Shown here: one piece after another, positions 10,101 through 18,567 of the stretch
Layout of the letters: each line of letters begins with the position of its first letter
Numbering within the stretch: the first letter of the stretch is position 1
Assembly (NCBI RefSeq): GCF_029714405.1
Contig: NZ_CP121650.1
Location: forward strand, 2,113,001 to 2,177,000
Length of the DNA stretch: 64,000 nucleotides
Source: Bradyrhizobium sp. CB82
GTDB lineage: Bacteria > Pseudomonadota > Alphaproteobacteria > Rhizobiales > Xanthobacteraceae
Reading direction: 5' to 3'
The notes under the pieces: model-generated
Seen by the model: the letters and a program-made list of their open reading frames with translations, nothing else
What the model was told of the DNA's origin: nothing
The model's database searches: none
Translations under genes and position numbers: made by a program

Positions 10101-10321
10101 CCTCGTTCGCCTTCATCCTCGGCGTGCTGCCGCTCGTCGTCTCCACCGGACCCGGATCGGAGATGCGCCAGGCCGTCGGCGTGGCCGTGTTCTTCGGTAT
10201 GCTCGGAGTTACGCTGTTCGGCCTAATCTTCACGCCGATCTTCTACATGGTCGTGCGCAACCTCGCGGAAGGAAAGGATGAGGGCAAGCCGACCCACGCG
10301 ATGGCCGCCGCGGCGGAGTGA
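7148..10321 (+). CDS. RND multidrug efflux pump, inner-membrane subunit (HAE-1 type)
   Basis: The 1057-residue protein is full length for the AcrB/MexB family. It has 12 membrane helices in two halves, each preceded by a large periplasmic loop. The proton-relay pair is present as GIVVDDAIVVVENV (D409, D410), and a lysine is present in helix 10 (GLAAKNAILIVEFA). It exports hydrophobic compounds using the proton gradient, together with the adaptor whose stop codon overlaps its start (ATGA). The MDR oxidoreductase gene follows 75 bases later in the same direction, so the three may be one transcript. Confidence 0.95.
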   Translation: MNLGRLSVNQPILAMVLSIVLLIVGAIAYQTLPVSEYPQVVPPTVTVTTQYPGASAQTVSDTVAAPIEQEINGVEDMLYLYSQATSNGQLTITVTFKLGTDLDKAQVLVQNRVAIAQPRLPEEVQRNGVVTRKNSPDILMVVFMLSPDDSFDQLYISNYTLLQVRDQLLRLDGIGDIQMFGARDYSMRLWLDPDRIANLGMTSSDVIAAVRAQNLQIAGGQIAEPPIADRAFQPNLVFTGRLKDIRQFEDIVVKAGSDGRTVRLRDVARIELGALAYTTNSFILRKSAVAMVVTQRPGSNALATAKHISDTMVQLKASFPKGLDYNIGYNPTEFIAQSVHELIKTIYEAMALVVIVVLAFLQGWRPAIIPIVAIPVSLVGTFAAMAVLGFGINNLTLFGLVLAVGIVVDDAIVVVENVERHLQAGMSRREAALKTMEEVGGALVSIALVLCAVFVPTAFLGGISGRFFQQFAVTIAVATAISCFCSLTLSPALASRILTRHEQNRPTARWNIVARGWDGFTALFNCIFERLAHGYAAATAFVIRHTVVMLAIYLALIGGAGWLLATTSQGFIPAQDRGYLIISVQLPGAASLVRTTAVVREIERIALDTPGIIRVAAFAGFSGATRTQAGNAAALFPVFDDPEARVRKGLTASVITADLRKRLSAIQGAFIIVIPPPAVPGIGTGGGFAIRIQDRQGRGPELLGAATDELVAAARKSPNLTSVFSPFTANTPQLFVDIDRVRAQKLGVPIASINDTIQTYFGSTYVNDFNLFGRTYHVTAQADLPFRREASDLARLRTRNAAGDMVMLGSVVDFKDISGPDRVARYNLYSASELQGEPAPGVSSKTALNTIKLLADKTLPSGFSFEWTDLSYQQVTGGNAGLYVFPICVLFVYLVLAAQYGSWTLPLAVILIVPMCLFAATIGVRIMGEDINILTQIGFVVLVGLAAKNAILIVEFARDIELEGKPRLEAVIEACRLRLRPILMTSFAFILGVLPLVVSTGPGSEMRQAVGVAVFFGMLGVTLFGLIFTPIFYMVVRNLAEGKDEGKPTHAMAAAAE

Positions 10322-10396
10322 GTTGCGGTTACGCCGATCGAGATGAAGCCAGAACGGCCGCCGCCGAAGAGGCAAATGACCGAGGAGAGAATTCCC

Positions 10397-11314
10397 ATGA
10401 AGGCGATCATTGTGACGGACCGGGCTGCGGGAACGGCCGGTATGAAGCTGGTGGAGCAGCCCGAGCCACAGGCAGCGATAAACGACGTCGTCGTTCAGGT
10501 TCGTGCGTCGGGTTTCACGTGGGATGAGCTGACGTGGCCCCCAACCTGGACCGATCGCCTCGATCATGACCGAACACCGTCGATCCCTGGGCACGAGTTG
10601 GCCGGAGTGGTCACCGCGCTCGGCTATGGCACGACGGGGCTGTCGGTGGGACAGCGGGTGTTCGGCCTCACGGACTGGTATCGCGACGGCACACTGGCTG
10701 AGTATGTCGCGGTCGAGGCTCGCAACCTCGCGGCGCTCCCGGGCGACGTCGATTTCACCGTGGGCGCGAGCCTGCCGATGCCGGGCCTGACCGCGTGGCA
10801 GGGACTGTTCGAGCACGGCCGCCTTCAGGCGGGGAAGAGCGTCCTGGCGCACGGCGCGGCTGGCGTAGTCGGTTCGATGGTGACCCAGCTCGCGCGAGAG
10901 GCCGGCGCCTACGTCATCGGCACCGGACGCGCTGCCGACCGTCAGAAGGTGCTCGACTTCGGCGCTCAGGAGTTCGTCGACCTCGAGAACGATGTTTTGG
11001 AAGACGTCGGCCAAATCGATCTGGTTTTCGATGTCTTCGGCGGCGACATCGGAAAGCGGTCGGCGCGGCTGGTTCGAGCCGGAGGAACCCTTGTTTCAAT
11101 CGTCGGGCCAAGCGAGGAACGGCCCGCCAACGGCTTGGCAGTCGATTTCGTCGTCGAGTCCGATCGTGCCCAACTGCGTGAGATCGTCCAGCGAGTACGG
11201 GACGGCCGACTGCGGACGAATATTGGCAACATCGCGACCCTCGACGATGCCGTCGCTTCTTTCAACCGGACCGAGCGACGCAAGGGGAAGACTATCATCG
11301 GCGTTCGTCCGTAG
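10397..11314 (+). CDS. MDR-family NADP-dependent oxidoreductase (zinc-independent quinone-reductase type)
   Basis: The 305-residue protein starts at the ATG preceded by GAGGAGA. It has the GroES-like N-terminal domain (PGHELAGVV about residue 61) and a Rossmann domain with HGAAGVVGSMVTQLA near 150. The zinc-ligand cysteines of true alcohol dehydrogenases are absent, so it belongs with the quinone-reductase-like members that reduce reactive carbonyls or quinones. A close paralogue (roughly 80% identical by eye) lies at 28277-29194. It follows the RND operon and probably shares its induction by toxic electrophiles. Confidence 0.85.
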   Translation: MKAIIVTDRAAGTAGMKLVEQPEPQAAINDVVVQVRASGFTWDELTWPPTWTDRLDHDRTPSIPGHELAGVVTALGYGTTGLSVGQRVFGLTDWYRDGTLAEYVAVEARNLAALPGDVDFTVGASLPMPGLTAWQGLFEHGRLQAGKSVLAHGAAGVVGSMVTQLAREAGAYVIGTGRAADRQKVLDFGAQEFVDLENDVLEDVGQIDLVFDVFGGDIGKRSARLVRAGGTLVSIVGPSEERPANGLAVDFVVESDRAQLREIVQRVRDGRLRTNIGNIATLDDAVASFNRTERRKGKTIIGVRP

Positions 11315-11403
11315 GGACCCGTGCCCCTTGATGCATGCAGTCGGTCGGCGCGGTCCGGGTCGCCCGCCTCCGTCTAATCAGCCCTAGCCACCACGAGGTA
11401 TCC

Positions 11404-11859
11404 ATGGTTTTCACGTTAAAGATCAACGGCAAACCCCATGAGGTCGATGTCGACGGCGACACCCCACTGCTGTGGGTGCTCCGCGATGTGCTCGGTATGA
11501 CCGGGACCAAGTTCGGCTGCGGCCAGGCGCTGTGCGGCGCCTGCACCGTGCATGTCGACGGCCAGCCGGTCCGCTCCTGCCAAACACTGGTCGACAGCGT
11601 TGGCGACAGCGCGGTCACCACGATTGAGGCGATCGGCCAGGCGCCGCAGGGTGCAGCCTTACAGAAGGCATGGCTGGAGCTGGAGGTGGCGCAGTGCGGC
11701 TACTGTCAGTCCGGCCAGATCATGTCGGCGGCTGCGCTCCTGAAGGACACGCCGAAGCCGACGGATAACGACATTGACGCCGCCATGTCGGGGAACGTCT
11801 GCCGATGCGGCACCTATCAGCGCATCCGCGCTGCGATAAGACACGCTGCGGGAGTTTGA
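11404..11859 (+). CDS. 2Fe-2S subunit of a molybdenum hydroxylase (isoquinoline 1-oxidoreductase type)
   Basis: The 151-residue protein carries both cluster motifs of the xanthine oxidase family small subunit: the plant-ferredoxin type C39-x4-C44-x2-C47-x11-C59 and the four-helix type C98-x2-C101 with C133-x-C135. The start is the ATG after GAGG; upstream in-frame residues do not resemble the family. It passes electrons from the Mo centre encoded just downstream (four-base gap) to a membrane or cytochrome acceptor. The absence of a FAD subunit gene is typical of the IorAB-like two-subunit enzymes. Confidence 0.9.
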   Translation: MVFTLKINGKPHEVDVDGDTPLLWVLRDVLGMTGTKFGCGQALCGACTVHVDGQPVRSCQTLVDSVGDSAVTTIEAIGQAPQGAALQKAWLELEVAQCGYCQSGQIMSAAALLKDTPKPTDNDIDAAMSGNVCRCGTYQRIRAAIRHAAGV

Positions 11860-11863
11860 CATC

Positions 11864-14062
11864 ATGCCTATTACGAGAGAGCAGATCGTCGATGGAACGG
11901 CGATGTCGCGGCGCGCTCTTCTGCAGGGCGCAGGCTTGCTGCTTGGTTTTGCGCTGACCGGTGCAAGCAAGGTATCCGTCTTCGCGGCACCCGCTTCGCG
12001 GGTGGTCGAAGATGAGGTCACGGGTGCGTTCGCGCCGAATGGATTTATACGGATCAATCCAACCGGCGACGTGACCCTGGTCATACCGATGGCCGAGATG
12101 GGACAGGGGGTTTACACTGCTCTCTCGATGCTTCTGGCTGAAGAACTGGAAGTGAAGCTTGACCAAATTCAGGTTCAGCATGCGCCGGCAAATGATACGC
12201 TTTACGCCAACTCGTTCCTGCACATTCAAACTACAGGTGCTTCCTCCTCTGTACGTGCCTTCTGGACGCCGCTACGTCAGGCAGGGGCGGTGGGCCGCAA
12301 TCTGTTGATTGCGGCTGCCGCAAAGCGCTGGAATGTCGATCCAGCGACTTGCCGAGCCAAGGATGGCGTAGTTTTCAATGCCTCGGGCTCGAAGCATCTG
12401 ACCTACGGCGCACTAGCGAAGGCTGCGGCGAAATTGCCCGTGCCGCCTGCGGCAAACGTGAAATTAAAGGATCCAAAAGGATTTCGCCTGATCGGCACGC
12501 GTGCCAAGCGCGTGGATTCATCCATAAAGGTCGATGGGCGTGCGCTCTACGGCATCGACACGCGATTGCCGGGAATGAAGGTCGCGGCGGTTGCTATTTC
12601 GCCCGTACTCGGTGGCAACGCGAAAACCGTGGACGAGAAGGCAGCACTGGCGGTGAAGGGCGTCCGACAGGTGATCAATATCGATGAAGCGGTTGCTGTG
12701 GTGGCGGATCACTTCGGTGCGGCGAAGAAGGGGCTCAAGGCAGCCACCATCACGTGGGACGATGGGCCGAATGGCAAGATCAGCAACACCGACATCGTCA
12801 AACAATTGGAGGAAGAATCCCAAAAGCCGGGCGCGGTCGCCCGCAATGATGGCGATGCAGGGAAGACTCTTGCGAAGGCGGCGCAACGGCTTGACGCCAT
12901 TTATCAGGTACCTTTCCTCGCCCACGCGGCGATGGAGCCGATGAATTGCACCGTTCATCTGCAGAAGCATCGTTGCGACATCTGGGTTGGGACGCAGGCG
13001 ATGGCGCTCACACAGTCTCTGGTCGTCGAACTCACCGGCCTGCCAAAGGATGCGATCAAGATTCACAATCATCTGATTGGCGGTGGCTTCGGCCGACGGC
13101 TGGAGGCGGATGGCACGGTGCTGGCCGTCAAGATCGCCAAGCACGTCGATGGCCCAGTGAAGGTGATCTGGAGCCGCGAGGAAGACATCCAGCACGACAT
13201 GTATCGGCCGTACTACTTCGATCGGCTATCGGCTGCGCTTGATGCGGCCGGCAAGCCAATCGCTTGGACGCATCGGATCGCCGGCTCCTCGATTACCGCT
13301 CGATATATTCCCTCTTGGTTCAAGGACGGAGTAGACCTCGATGCCGTAGAATGCGCGGTCGGGCCTTATGCGCTGCCCAATATCCACGTGGACTATGTCC
13401 GGGTCGAACCCCCTGGTGTTCGGACTGCTTTCTGGCGCGGCGTCGGACCGACTCACAATGTCTTTGTAGTCGAAAGCTTCATGGATGAGCTCTCGCATGC
13501 CGCGAAACAGGATCCTGTCGCTTATCGCAAAGAATTGCTTAGTCACAATCCGCGAGCGCTTGCTGTTCTGTCCCTTGCCGCGGAAAAAGCAGGCTGGGGA
13601 TCGCAACTTCCAGCCCGGAATGGCCGCGGGATTTCGGTACAATTCGCCTTCGGAAGTTACTTGTCGGCGGTCGCCGAGGTCGAAGTGGCGGCCGACGGTT
13701 CTGTCAAGGTCAAGCGGATCGTCTGTGCGGTTGATTGTGGCATGTGCGTCAATCCCGATACGATCGAAGCACAGGTTCAGGGTGGAACGATTTTCGGGCT
13801 AACCGCCGCGCTTCATGGCTCGATCACTTTCAAGGATGGGCGCGTCGAGCAGAGCAATTTCGATAACTATCTGCCGATGCGCATCGACGAAGTGCCGGTG
13901 GTGGAGACGCACTTGATTAGGAACGCAGAAGCTCCAGGTGGCATCGGTGAAGCTCCGACAGCGATTGCCAGTGCTGCAGTGACTAATGCGATCTTCGCCG
14001 CCACCGGCAAGCGTGTGCGCAGCCTGCCGATCGATACGGATTCGCTGAAGTCGTCGTCATAG
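11864..14062 (+). CDS. Molybdopterin-binding large subunit, Tat-exported (isoquinoline 1-oxidoreductase / aldehyde oxidase type)
   Basis: The 732-residue protein has a twin-arginine signal ([19 protein letters not shown]) near residue 14, so the enzyme is exported folded with its cofactor. Family motifs follow in order: [40 protein letters not shown], and [10 protein letters not shown] near the C-terminus, whose glutamate is the catalytic base in this family. It hydroxylates aldehydes or N-heterocycles in the periplasm together with the 2Fe-2S subunit. No c-type cytochrome partner or MocA-type maturation gene is adjacent. The substrate cannot be read from the sequence. Confidence 0.9.
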   Translation: MPITREQIVDGTAMSRRALLQGAGLLLGFALTGASKVSVFAAPASRVVEDEVTGAFAPNGFIRINPTGDVTLVIPMAEMGQGVYTALSMLLAEELEVKLDQIQVQHAPANDTLYANSFLHIQTTGASSSVRAFWTPLRQAGAVGRNLLIAAAAKRWNVDPATCRAKDGVVFNASGSKHLTYGALAKAAAKLPVPPAANVKLKDPKGFRLIGTRAKRVDSSIKVDGRALYGIDTRLPGMKVAAVAISPVLGGNAKTVDEKAALAVKGVRQVINIDEAVAVVADHFGAAKKGLKAATITWDDGPNGKISNTDIVKQLEEESQKPGAVARNDGDAGKTLAKAAQRLDAIYQVPFLAHAAMEPMNCTVHLQKHRCDIWVGTQAMALTQSLVVELTGLPKDAIKIHNHLIGGGFGRRLEADGTVLAVKIAKHVDGPVKVIWSREEDIQHDMYRPYYFDRLSAALDAAGKPIAWTHRIAGSSITARYIPSWFKDGVDLDAVECAVGPYALPNIHVDYVRVEPPGVRTAFWRGVGPTHNVFVVESFMDELSHAAKQDPVAYRKELLSHNPRALAVLSLAAEKAGWGSQLPARNGRGISVQFAFGSYLSAVAEVEVAADGSVKVKRIVCAVDCGMCVNPDTIEAQVQGGTIFGLTAALHGSITFKDGRVEQSNFDNYLPMRIDEVPVVETHLIRNAEAPGGIGEAPTAIASAAVTNAIFAATGKRVRSLPIDTDSLKSSS

Positions 14063-14456
14063 TCCTTGCCTATCCCGGCGCGCTGCAGCGTGCGCGGGGA
14101 CGATGGTGCAGAGCCGAGTGGGTCCAAACGAGACGATTTCGTGGAATGCACCATTCAAGGGCTGGGCTCAGATGGTGCGGCGCTGCGAGAGTGGTAGCAA
14201 GAAGTTGCTGCAGGAGCGCTGGATGGATCTTGCAACGGTCGATGGGTGAGTTGCCCCATGGCTACGCACCGTATTAATGGCTGGCGTTGTTGACATCATA
14301 AAGCCAGAGCTGACTTTTCAACGTATCCGTCCGGTGAAGCCCGGTGAAGGCCGCCTTGCCGAATGAGATGAGGGCGGCCGGCGTGCGGCCGCCCTCTACA
14401 GCCTCATCGCGGCGAACGCCAGACCTTGGAGGGCTATGCTTGATTAATTGCGACAT
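14063..14456. other. Gap before the RES/Xre pair
   Basis: I recognise no gene. A strong hairpin lies at 14371-14395. Confidence 0.4.
14371..14395. terminator. GC-rich hairpin, possible terminator
   Basis: Perfect 10-bp arms AGGGCGGCCG and CGGCCGCCCT surround a five-base loop. There is no T-run after either arm, so it may be a factor-dependent stop or merely a structured element. It lies 300 bases after the Mo-subunit stop. Confidence 0.35.
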
Positions 14457-14477
14457 GTGGCACATGCTAGGTGACAC
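14457..14477 (+). promoter_or_regulatory. Paired GTGNCAC sites before the Xre antitoxin
   Basis: GTGGCAC (14457) and GTGACAC (14471) are each palindromic and their starts are 14 bases apart, just ahead of the antitoxin start. Type II antitoxins normally repress their own promoter, so this is a candidate operator. Inference from position and symmetry only. Confidence 0.3.
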
Positions 14478-14494
14478 GTCACGCGAGGGCTGCC

Positions 14495-14977
14495 ATGACT
14501 GCCGCAGCCGAGAAGCCGGCTCCAAAGGGGCCAGGCAATGATCTGCAGAAGGTGGCCGATTTGCTCGGCGGGCCGCGCATCCTGTCGCGCCGGATTACAA
14601 GCGCTCTCGACGTCCACGAACTGCTGCTGGACGGACTGCCAGGTTCTGCGTTGACCTACTTCGCCAGTCACCTCAACTTCATTCAAACGGACTCGCTGGA
14701 AAAAGCCTTCGGAATGAGCCTTCGCACCTTTCAGCGACGCAAGGACGCTCCGGACAAGCCGCTCAGCCAGGAGCAAAGTGGGCGGACCTGGAAGTTTGCC
14801 GAAATCCTGGCCAAGGCCACGGACGTGTTCGGTTCGCAGGAAGAAGCCGAGCAGTGGCTCGAGCGTCCGGCCATCGGTCTTGACCAGCGTCGTCCGATCG
14901 ACCTGCTTGCCACTCCGGCGGGCATCGAGCTAGTTGAGCAATACCTCACGCGGCTCGCATACGGCGTCTATGCATGA
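14495..14977 (+). CDS. Xre/MbcA/ParS-type antitoxin of a RES-Xre system
   Basis: The 160-residue protein has the layout of RES-partner antitoxins: an N-terminal Xre-like region with SLEKAFGMSLRTFQRRK near residue 75, then the DUF2384 C-terminal domain (ATDVFGSQEEAEQWLERPA), which carries the toxin-contacting tail. It binds and blocks the RES toxin and represses the operon. The start at 14495 is the second possible ATG and fits the usual family N-terminus. Its stop overlaps the toxin start (ATGA), as usual for this family. It looks intact while its toxin is broken. Confidence 0.85.
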   Translation: MTAAAEKPAPKGPGNDLQKVADLLGGPRILSRRITSALDVHELLLDGLPGSALTYFASHLNFIQTDSLEKAFGMSLRTFQRRKDAPDKPLSQEQSGRTWKFAEILAKATDVFGSQEEAEQWLERPAIGLDQRRPIDLLATPAGIELVEQYLTRLAYGVYA

Positions 14978-15524
14978 CGCCTTTTGTAGAGCCATCGGGA
15001 GGCGGCAAGCTCATCGCTTTGCGCCTCGATCAGGCGCGCTTTGCCTCGATCTGGGATAGTGGCGAAGGCGCATTCCAGGTCGGCGGCCGGTGGAACGCAA
15101 AGGCCTTCGCGTCGTGTATTGCGCGCTTGCTCCAGCTACCGCGATACTCGAAGTGGCGGTTCACAAAGGCTTCAAAGCGCTCGAGACTCTGCCGCACGTA
15201 CTGACCGCGCTTCATATCGTCGACGTGTCTGACGTTCATATTGTTCGCCCTGTCGACGTTCCGAACGCCAATTGGCTGCGACCGGGAATCCCAGGCGCAG
15301 GCCAGCAGGCGTTCGGGATGTGCTCTTGGCCAAGCACAAATTCGTCGTGATCCCAACTGTGGTGTCCAGTCACAGCTGGAAGATCGTGGAAAGCTATCGC
15401 AAAAGCAAGGTACGCGTCCGGGCAAGACCCTGGTCCCGCAAGCTCGCCGTTGACTCGGTGGTTTGGCAGCCAGATCGAGTGAGAAATGACGGCATTGAGT
15501 TGTTGCTGCGGCATTCGTATCTTA
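14974..15524 (+). pseudogene. RES-domain toxin, frameshifted
   Basis: RES toxins degrade NAD+. Three successive frames supply parts of one protein. The first ends in SIWDSGEGAFQVGGRWNAK. After a one-base loss near 15098 comes GLRVVYCALAPATAILEVAV, continuing to GQQAFG. After a second one-base loss near 15317 comes DVLLAKHKFVVIPTVVSSHS. The R, Y, E and S positions of the RES fold are all present across the frames. The last part (about LAVDSVV) is diverged from the usual C-terminus. Two independent single-base losses make a functional toxin unlikely unless they are sequencing errors. Confidence 0.8.
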
Positions 15525-15532
15525 TAAAATAC
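15525..15532 (+). repeat. Target-site duplication, left copy
   Basis: TAAAATAC directly abuts the left end of the IS; the same eight bases abut the right end at 16960-16967. Eight bases is the usual duplication for IS256-family elements. Confidence 0.85.
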
Positions 15533-16959
15533 GGGATGTCCCGGGTTCTGTTGAATTTCTGAAGAGGTCGGCGTTGCCCACCTTGAGCCGGTAGGCTCGG
15601 GGTGCTGATTCCACAAAGGAGAGCAACGCCATGACGAGAGATATCACACCGGCTGGTTGGCCGGCGACCGGGGCTGTGGACGAAGCGTTTGCAGAAGTGC
15701 GGGCGAGCTTCGATCGGTTCTGCCTTGCGGCAGGGATCGAGGCGCTCGGCACGATGATGGAGGCGGATGTCACGGCGGCCTGCGGGCCGCGCCACGGTCG
15801 CGACGCGGCGCGGCGGGCGCACCGTTGGGGCCGAACGCGGGGACGGATCGGCTTCCACGGCGGCAAGATCGAGGTCGAGCGCCCGCGGGTCCGGGGCGTG
15901 GACGGCCGCGAGGTCACGATCCCGAGCTGGGAAACGGCGGCGGAGGAGGACTGGCTCGGTCGCTGGGCGATGAACCTGATGCTGATCAATGTGTCGACGC
16001 GCCGGTTCGGCCGCGCTGTCCGGCTGCCCGAGGGTGACGTGCCGGCACCGCCCGGATCGGGGTTTCGAAGTCGGCGGCCTCGCGGAGGTTCGTAGCGCTG
16101 TCGGCGGCGCGGCTGGCCGACTTCATGGCTGCCGATCTGTCCGCGCTCGACCTTCTGGTGGTCCAAATCGACGGGCTGCATCTCGGCGACGATCTCGTGC
16201 TGGTGGCCGCGATCGGGGTTGACGGCGAAGGCAACAAGCATCCGCTGGCGCTGGTGGAAGGGGCGACCGAGAACGCCGCAACGGTTCAGGCCCTGCTGGA
16301 CAACCTGGTCTCGCGCGGGCTCGACCCGACGGTGCCAAGACTGTTCATCGCCGACGGCGCGAAGGCGTTGTCGAAGGCGATCCGCCGCACCTTCGGTTCG
16401 GCCGCTGCGATCCAGCGCTGCCAGATCCACAAGGCGCGCAACATCATGGAACGCCTGCCGAAAGAGCATCATGCGGCCACCCGTCGGGTGCTGCGCCAGG
16501 CCTGGGAGCTCGATGACGCCGACAAGGCTGAAAAATTGATCCGCAATCTCGCGCGTCGACTCGACCAGCAATGGCCCGGCGTAGCGGCCAGCATCCTCGA
16601 AGGCCTCGACGAAATCCTGACTGTCGTCCGGTTGAAGCTGCCGAAGGAGCTTCGTCGATCGCTCGCTTGTACCAACATCGCCGAGAACATGATGGGCACC
16701 ATTCGCCGCGTCACGCGCAACGTCAAACGCTGGCGGGATGCCGGCATGGCCTTGCGATGGGTCGCGGCCGGCATGATCGAGGCCAACAAGGGCTTCCGAC
16801 GATTGAAGGCGCATAAGCAATTGTCGGTTTTGCGTGCGGCCCTTCAAGCTCGCCACAATCGCATGACGATCAACCCCGTTGCCCACGTCACGAGGGCCGC
16901 GTAACATTCATTCCGGCAACGTCGGCCCGACGTAGTTCAACAGCGATCGGGACATCCCC
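15533..16959 (+). mobile_element. IS256-family insertion sequence
   Basis: The element is 1427 bp. Terminal inverted repeats are GGGATGTCCCG, four variable bases, then CTGTTGAA on the left, and the same with ATCG in the middle on the right (reverse strand). The 8-bp duplication TAAAATAC on both sides shows a simple, still recognisable insertion. The single transposase gene is frameshifted. Rejoining the flanks rebuilds the near-palindrome CGTATCTTATAAAATACG, so the element went into a symmetric site just after the RES toxin remnant. Confidence 0.9.
15631..16904 (+). pseudogene. IS256-family transposase, one frameshift
   Basis: The first frame (15631-16095) carries the N-terminal DNA-binding part up to PEGDVPAPPGSG. 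After a one-base loss near 16062 the protein resumes as SKSAASRRFVALSAARLADF and continues to 16904. The second part holds the catalytic core with LLVVQIDGLHL and FIADGAKALSKAI (two catalytic aspartates) and TNIAENMMGTIRRVTRN with the late catalytic glutamate. IS256 elements do not use programmed frameshifting, so the copy is most likely inactive unless supplied in trans. Confidence 0.85.
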
Positions 16960-16967
16960 TAAAATAC
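16960..16967 (+). repeat. Target-site duplication, right copy
   Basis: TAAAATAC, identical to 15525-15532. Confidence 0.85.
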
Positions 16968-17052
16968 GGCGTGGCGTAGGTTAGAGAAACCGGCCAATTG
17001 TCTTAATCCGTTAGTGACTTGGCTCGCTCGCCAGTGGCGTTGGAGAAGAGCA

Positions 17053-17439
17053 ATGGCCAAAACTAGACCATTTGACGCATCCGAGTATCTGGACAGTCCT
17101 GAGGCGATCGCCGCTTACCTAAGCGAAGCCTTCGAAACCAATGATCCAGGCTTCGTCACCGACGCTATCCGCATTGTTGCCCGCGCGCGCGGTATGTCCG
17201 CTCTTGCAAAGGATACAGGTCTTTCACGCGAAAACCTTTATCAGGCCCTTAGTTCAGAGGGACATCCCGAGTTCAGCACCGTTATGAAAGTACTTGGTTC
17301 TCTTGGTGTTGAACTGCACGCCCAACCAAAAGGCGTATTCGGGTCGCTGCCATATAAGGGGCCAGCAAAGTCGATCGCGGATATGGAGGCGGGGATCGCC
17401 GCGGAGGCGAAACGGCGGCATGCTCGCAATCGATACTAG
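17053..17439 (+). CDS. HigA-like addiction-module antidote with a VapB-like tail
   Basis: The 128-residue protein starts at the ATG after GGAGA. Residues 1-90 match the small antidote family that pairs with RelE/HigB toxins: FDASEYLDSPEAIAAYLSEA, then a helix-turn-helix with SALAKDTGLSRENLYQALS. That family usually ends near residue 95-100. Here it runs on through SLPYKGPAKSIADMEAGIAA to RRHARNRY, which resembles the toxin-neutralising tail of AbrB-type VapB antitoxins. The next frame, a VapC start, overlaps its 3' end. No RelE/HigB toxin gene is found upstream. A fusion of two antitoxins is my inference. Confidence 0.7.
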   Translation: MAKTRPFDASEYLDSPEAIAAYLSEAFETNDPGFVTDAIRIVARARGMSALAKDTGLSRENLYQALSSEGHPEFSTVMKVLGSLGVELHAQPKGVFGSLPYKGPAKSIADMEAGIAAEAKRRHARNRY

Positions 17440-17509
17440 TCTCATCTTGCGCGATCTGGTGGGCCACGATCCCACCTGCCATTCGCGCGGCAGGTCAATC
17501 CGTCGATAA
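17420..17509 (+). pseudogene. VapC PIN-domain toxin, N-terminal stub
   Basis: A 29-residue frame opens inside the end of the antidote gene and begins MLAIDTSLILRDLVGHDPT. This matches the first strand of PIN domains, including the first catalytic aspartate (D5). It then breaks off into unrelated residues and a stop. The overlap of its start with the antitoxin stop is typical of vapBC operons. The rest of the toxin (three more acidic residues) is missing, so it is inactive. Confidence 0.6.
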
Positions 17510-17580
17510 TCCCCCTAGTGCTTTTGTGCGCGTCCAACGACCGCCCCGGCTACGCCGTTTTTTGGCAAGGCTGATCGCGC

Positions 17581-17690
17581 TTAAGCGGCGTGAGCGACGC
17601 TTTGGGGCTGCCAATTCCAAGGTAGTAGTTCGTCAATGCGCGTGGCAGGGTGATCCGTACGCATGCGGTGAAGACCCTTGGCTGGATCTG
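17581..17690 (-). pseudogene. IS66-type transposase C-terminus, fragment 1
   Basis: The minus strand reads DHPATRIDELLPWNWQPQ followed by a short tail and stop at 17581. This is the typical C-terminal signature of IS66-family transposases (xHPxxRIxELLPWNW). Upstream sequence does not continue into a transposase core. A second fragment with the same tail lies at 18394-18480. Confidence 0.65.
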
Positions 17691-17961
17691 TCGTTTCCGT
17701 TTGGTCTGGGTTCGCCGCAAGATGGTTTTGATGTTCAGTCCGGGGTTAGTGGTTTCCTTGGAGTCAAGTTTGAATCAATCCGAGCCGGATAGCTGTAATC
17801 GTGCCTCCAATCGGAGTGCTTTGAGGTGATCCCGCAAGCTCGTCCTTCACCCGTGGGTTCGGCATTTTTCATCAGGCCGGAAAAGATTGACGTCTTTTGG
17901 GCCATAGTGACGTTGAACCCGTTGACCAAATCTCTATTTTCCAAGCAGGAGAGTTATCATT

Positions 17962-18249
17962 TTGAAGTCGACCCGCGACAGTCCAAACATACCGGTACAG
18001 CCGAACGTCAGGCGGCGTACGGTTTTGGAAACGGCACGGAAACTTGGTCTGCTCGGTGGCGAAAACCGTCGGATCGGCGGCCGCGTTTGCCAAGATCTGG
18101 TGGCAGCTGCGAAGAAAAAATCCGGCATATCGTCCGACACCGAGCTTATCGAGTACGCGCTAGCGGCGGTGGCGCTCGAAGACGACTTCGGCACGAGACT
18201 CATCCGTCGCAAAGGCCAGGTCGCGAAAGACGTCGACCTTGAGTTTTGA
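17962..18249 (+). CDS. Small VapB-like or ribbon-helix-helix protein
   Basis: The 95-residue protein starts at a TTG with AGGAG about ten bases before it. Its second half, RVCQDLVAAAKKKSGI then SDTELIEYALAAVALEDDFG and a tail ending DVDLEF, has the look of small antitoxins that sit before PIN toxins in rhizobial genomes. No PIN gene follows; a short overlapping frame from about 18240 has no PIN motif. It lies between two IS66 fragments, so a former toxin-antitoxin pair may have been cut by transposition. The family assignment is tentative. Confidence 0.5.
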   Translation: MKSTRDSPNIPVQPNVRRRTVLETARKLGLLGGENRRIGGRVCQDLVAAAKKKSGISSDTELIEYALAAVALEDDFGTRLIRRKGQVAKDVDLEF

Positions 18250-18393
18250 TCTGCTCCGTGCGCTGCGGCGGATCAAGCGGCGTCGCACTGCGACCGCGAT
18301 TCCCCGCCGCCATGCGAGTCGTGGAGACGAAGCATCTCTGAAAGCTTGCTTGAAAGTAGGCATTCGTCATCTTTGCCGGACAGTTGATTGGGC

Positions 18394-18480
18394 TTAAGCA
18401 GCGTGAGCGACGTTCTGCGGACGCCAGTTCCAGGGGAAGAGTTCGTGAATGCGCTTGGCAGAGTGATCCGGCGCTTTACT
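18394..18480 (-). pseudogene. IS66-type transposase C-terminus, fragment 2
   Basis: The minus strand reads DHSAKRIHELFPWNWRPQ and ends NVAHAA-stop. This is the same tail as at 17581-17690 with about 70% identity. Only the last 28 residues remain. Confidence 0.65.
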
Positions 18481-18567
18481 GCTCGCGCGGCGAGGCGCAA
18501 CGTCTTGGAGCCTTGTCGAGCCTCCGTGCTTGTTCGGCCTGCGTAGCGGATCTCAACATCGGACGGT

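Noticed and set aside
10397..11314. Zinc-dependent alcohol dehydrogenase
   Set aside because: The catalytic and structural zinc cysteines are absent; the protein fits the quinone-reductase-like MDR group.
15631..16904. Programmed frameshift in the transposase
   Set aside because: IS256 elements use a single frame; the site lacks a slippery heptamer, so a mutation is simpler.
15522..16907. Minus-strand open frame of 461 residues across the IS
   Set aside because: It spans both IS ends and is antisense to the recognisable transposase; high GC makes antisense frames open.
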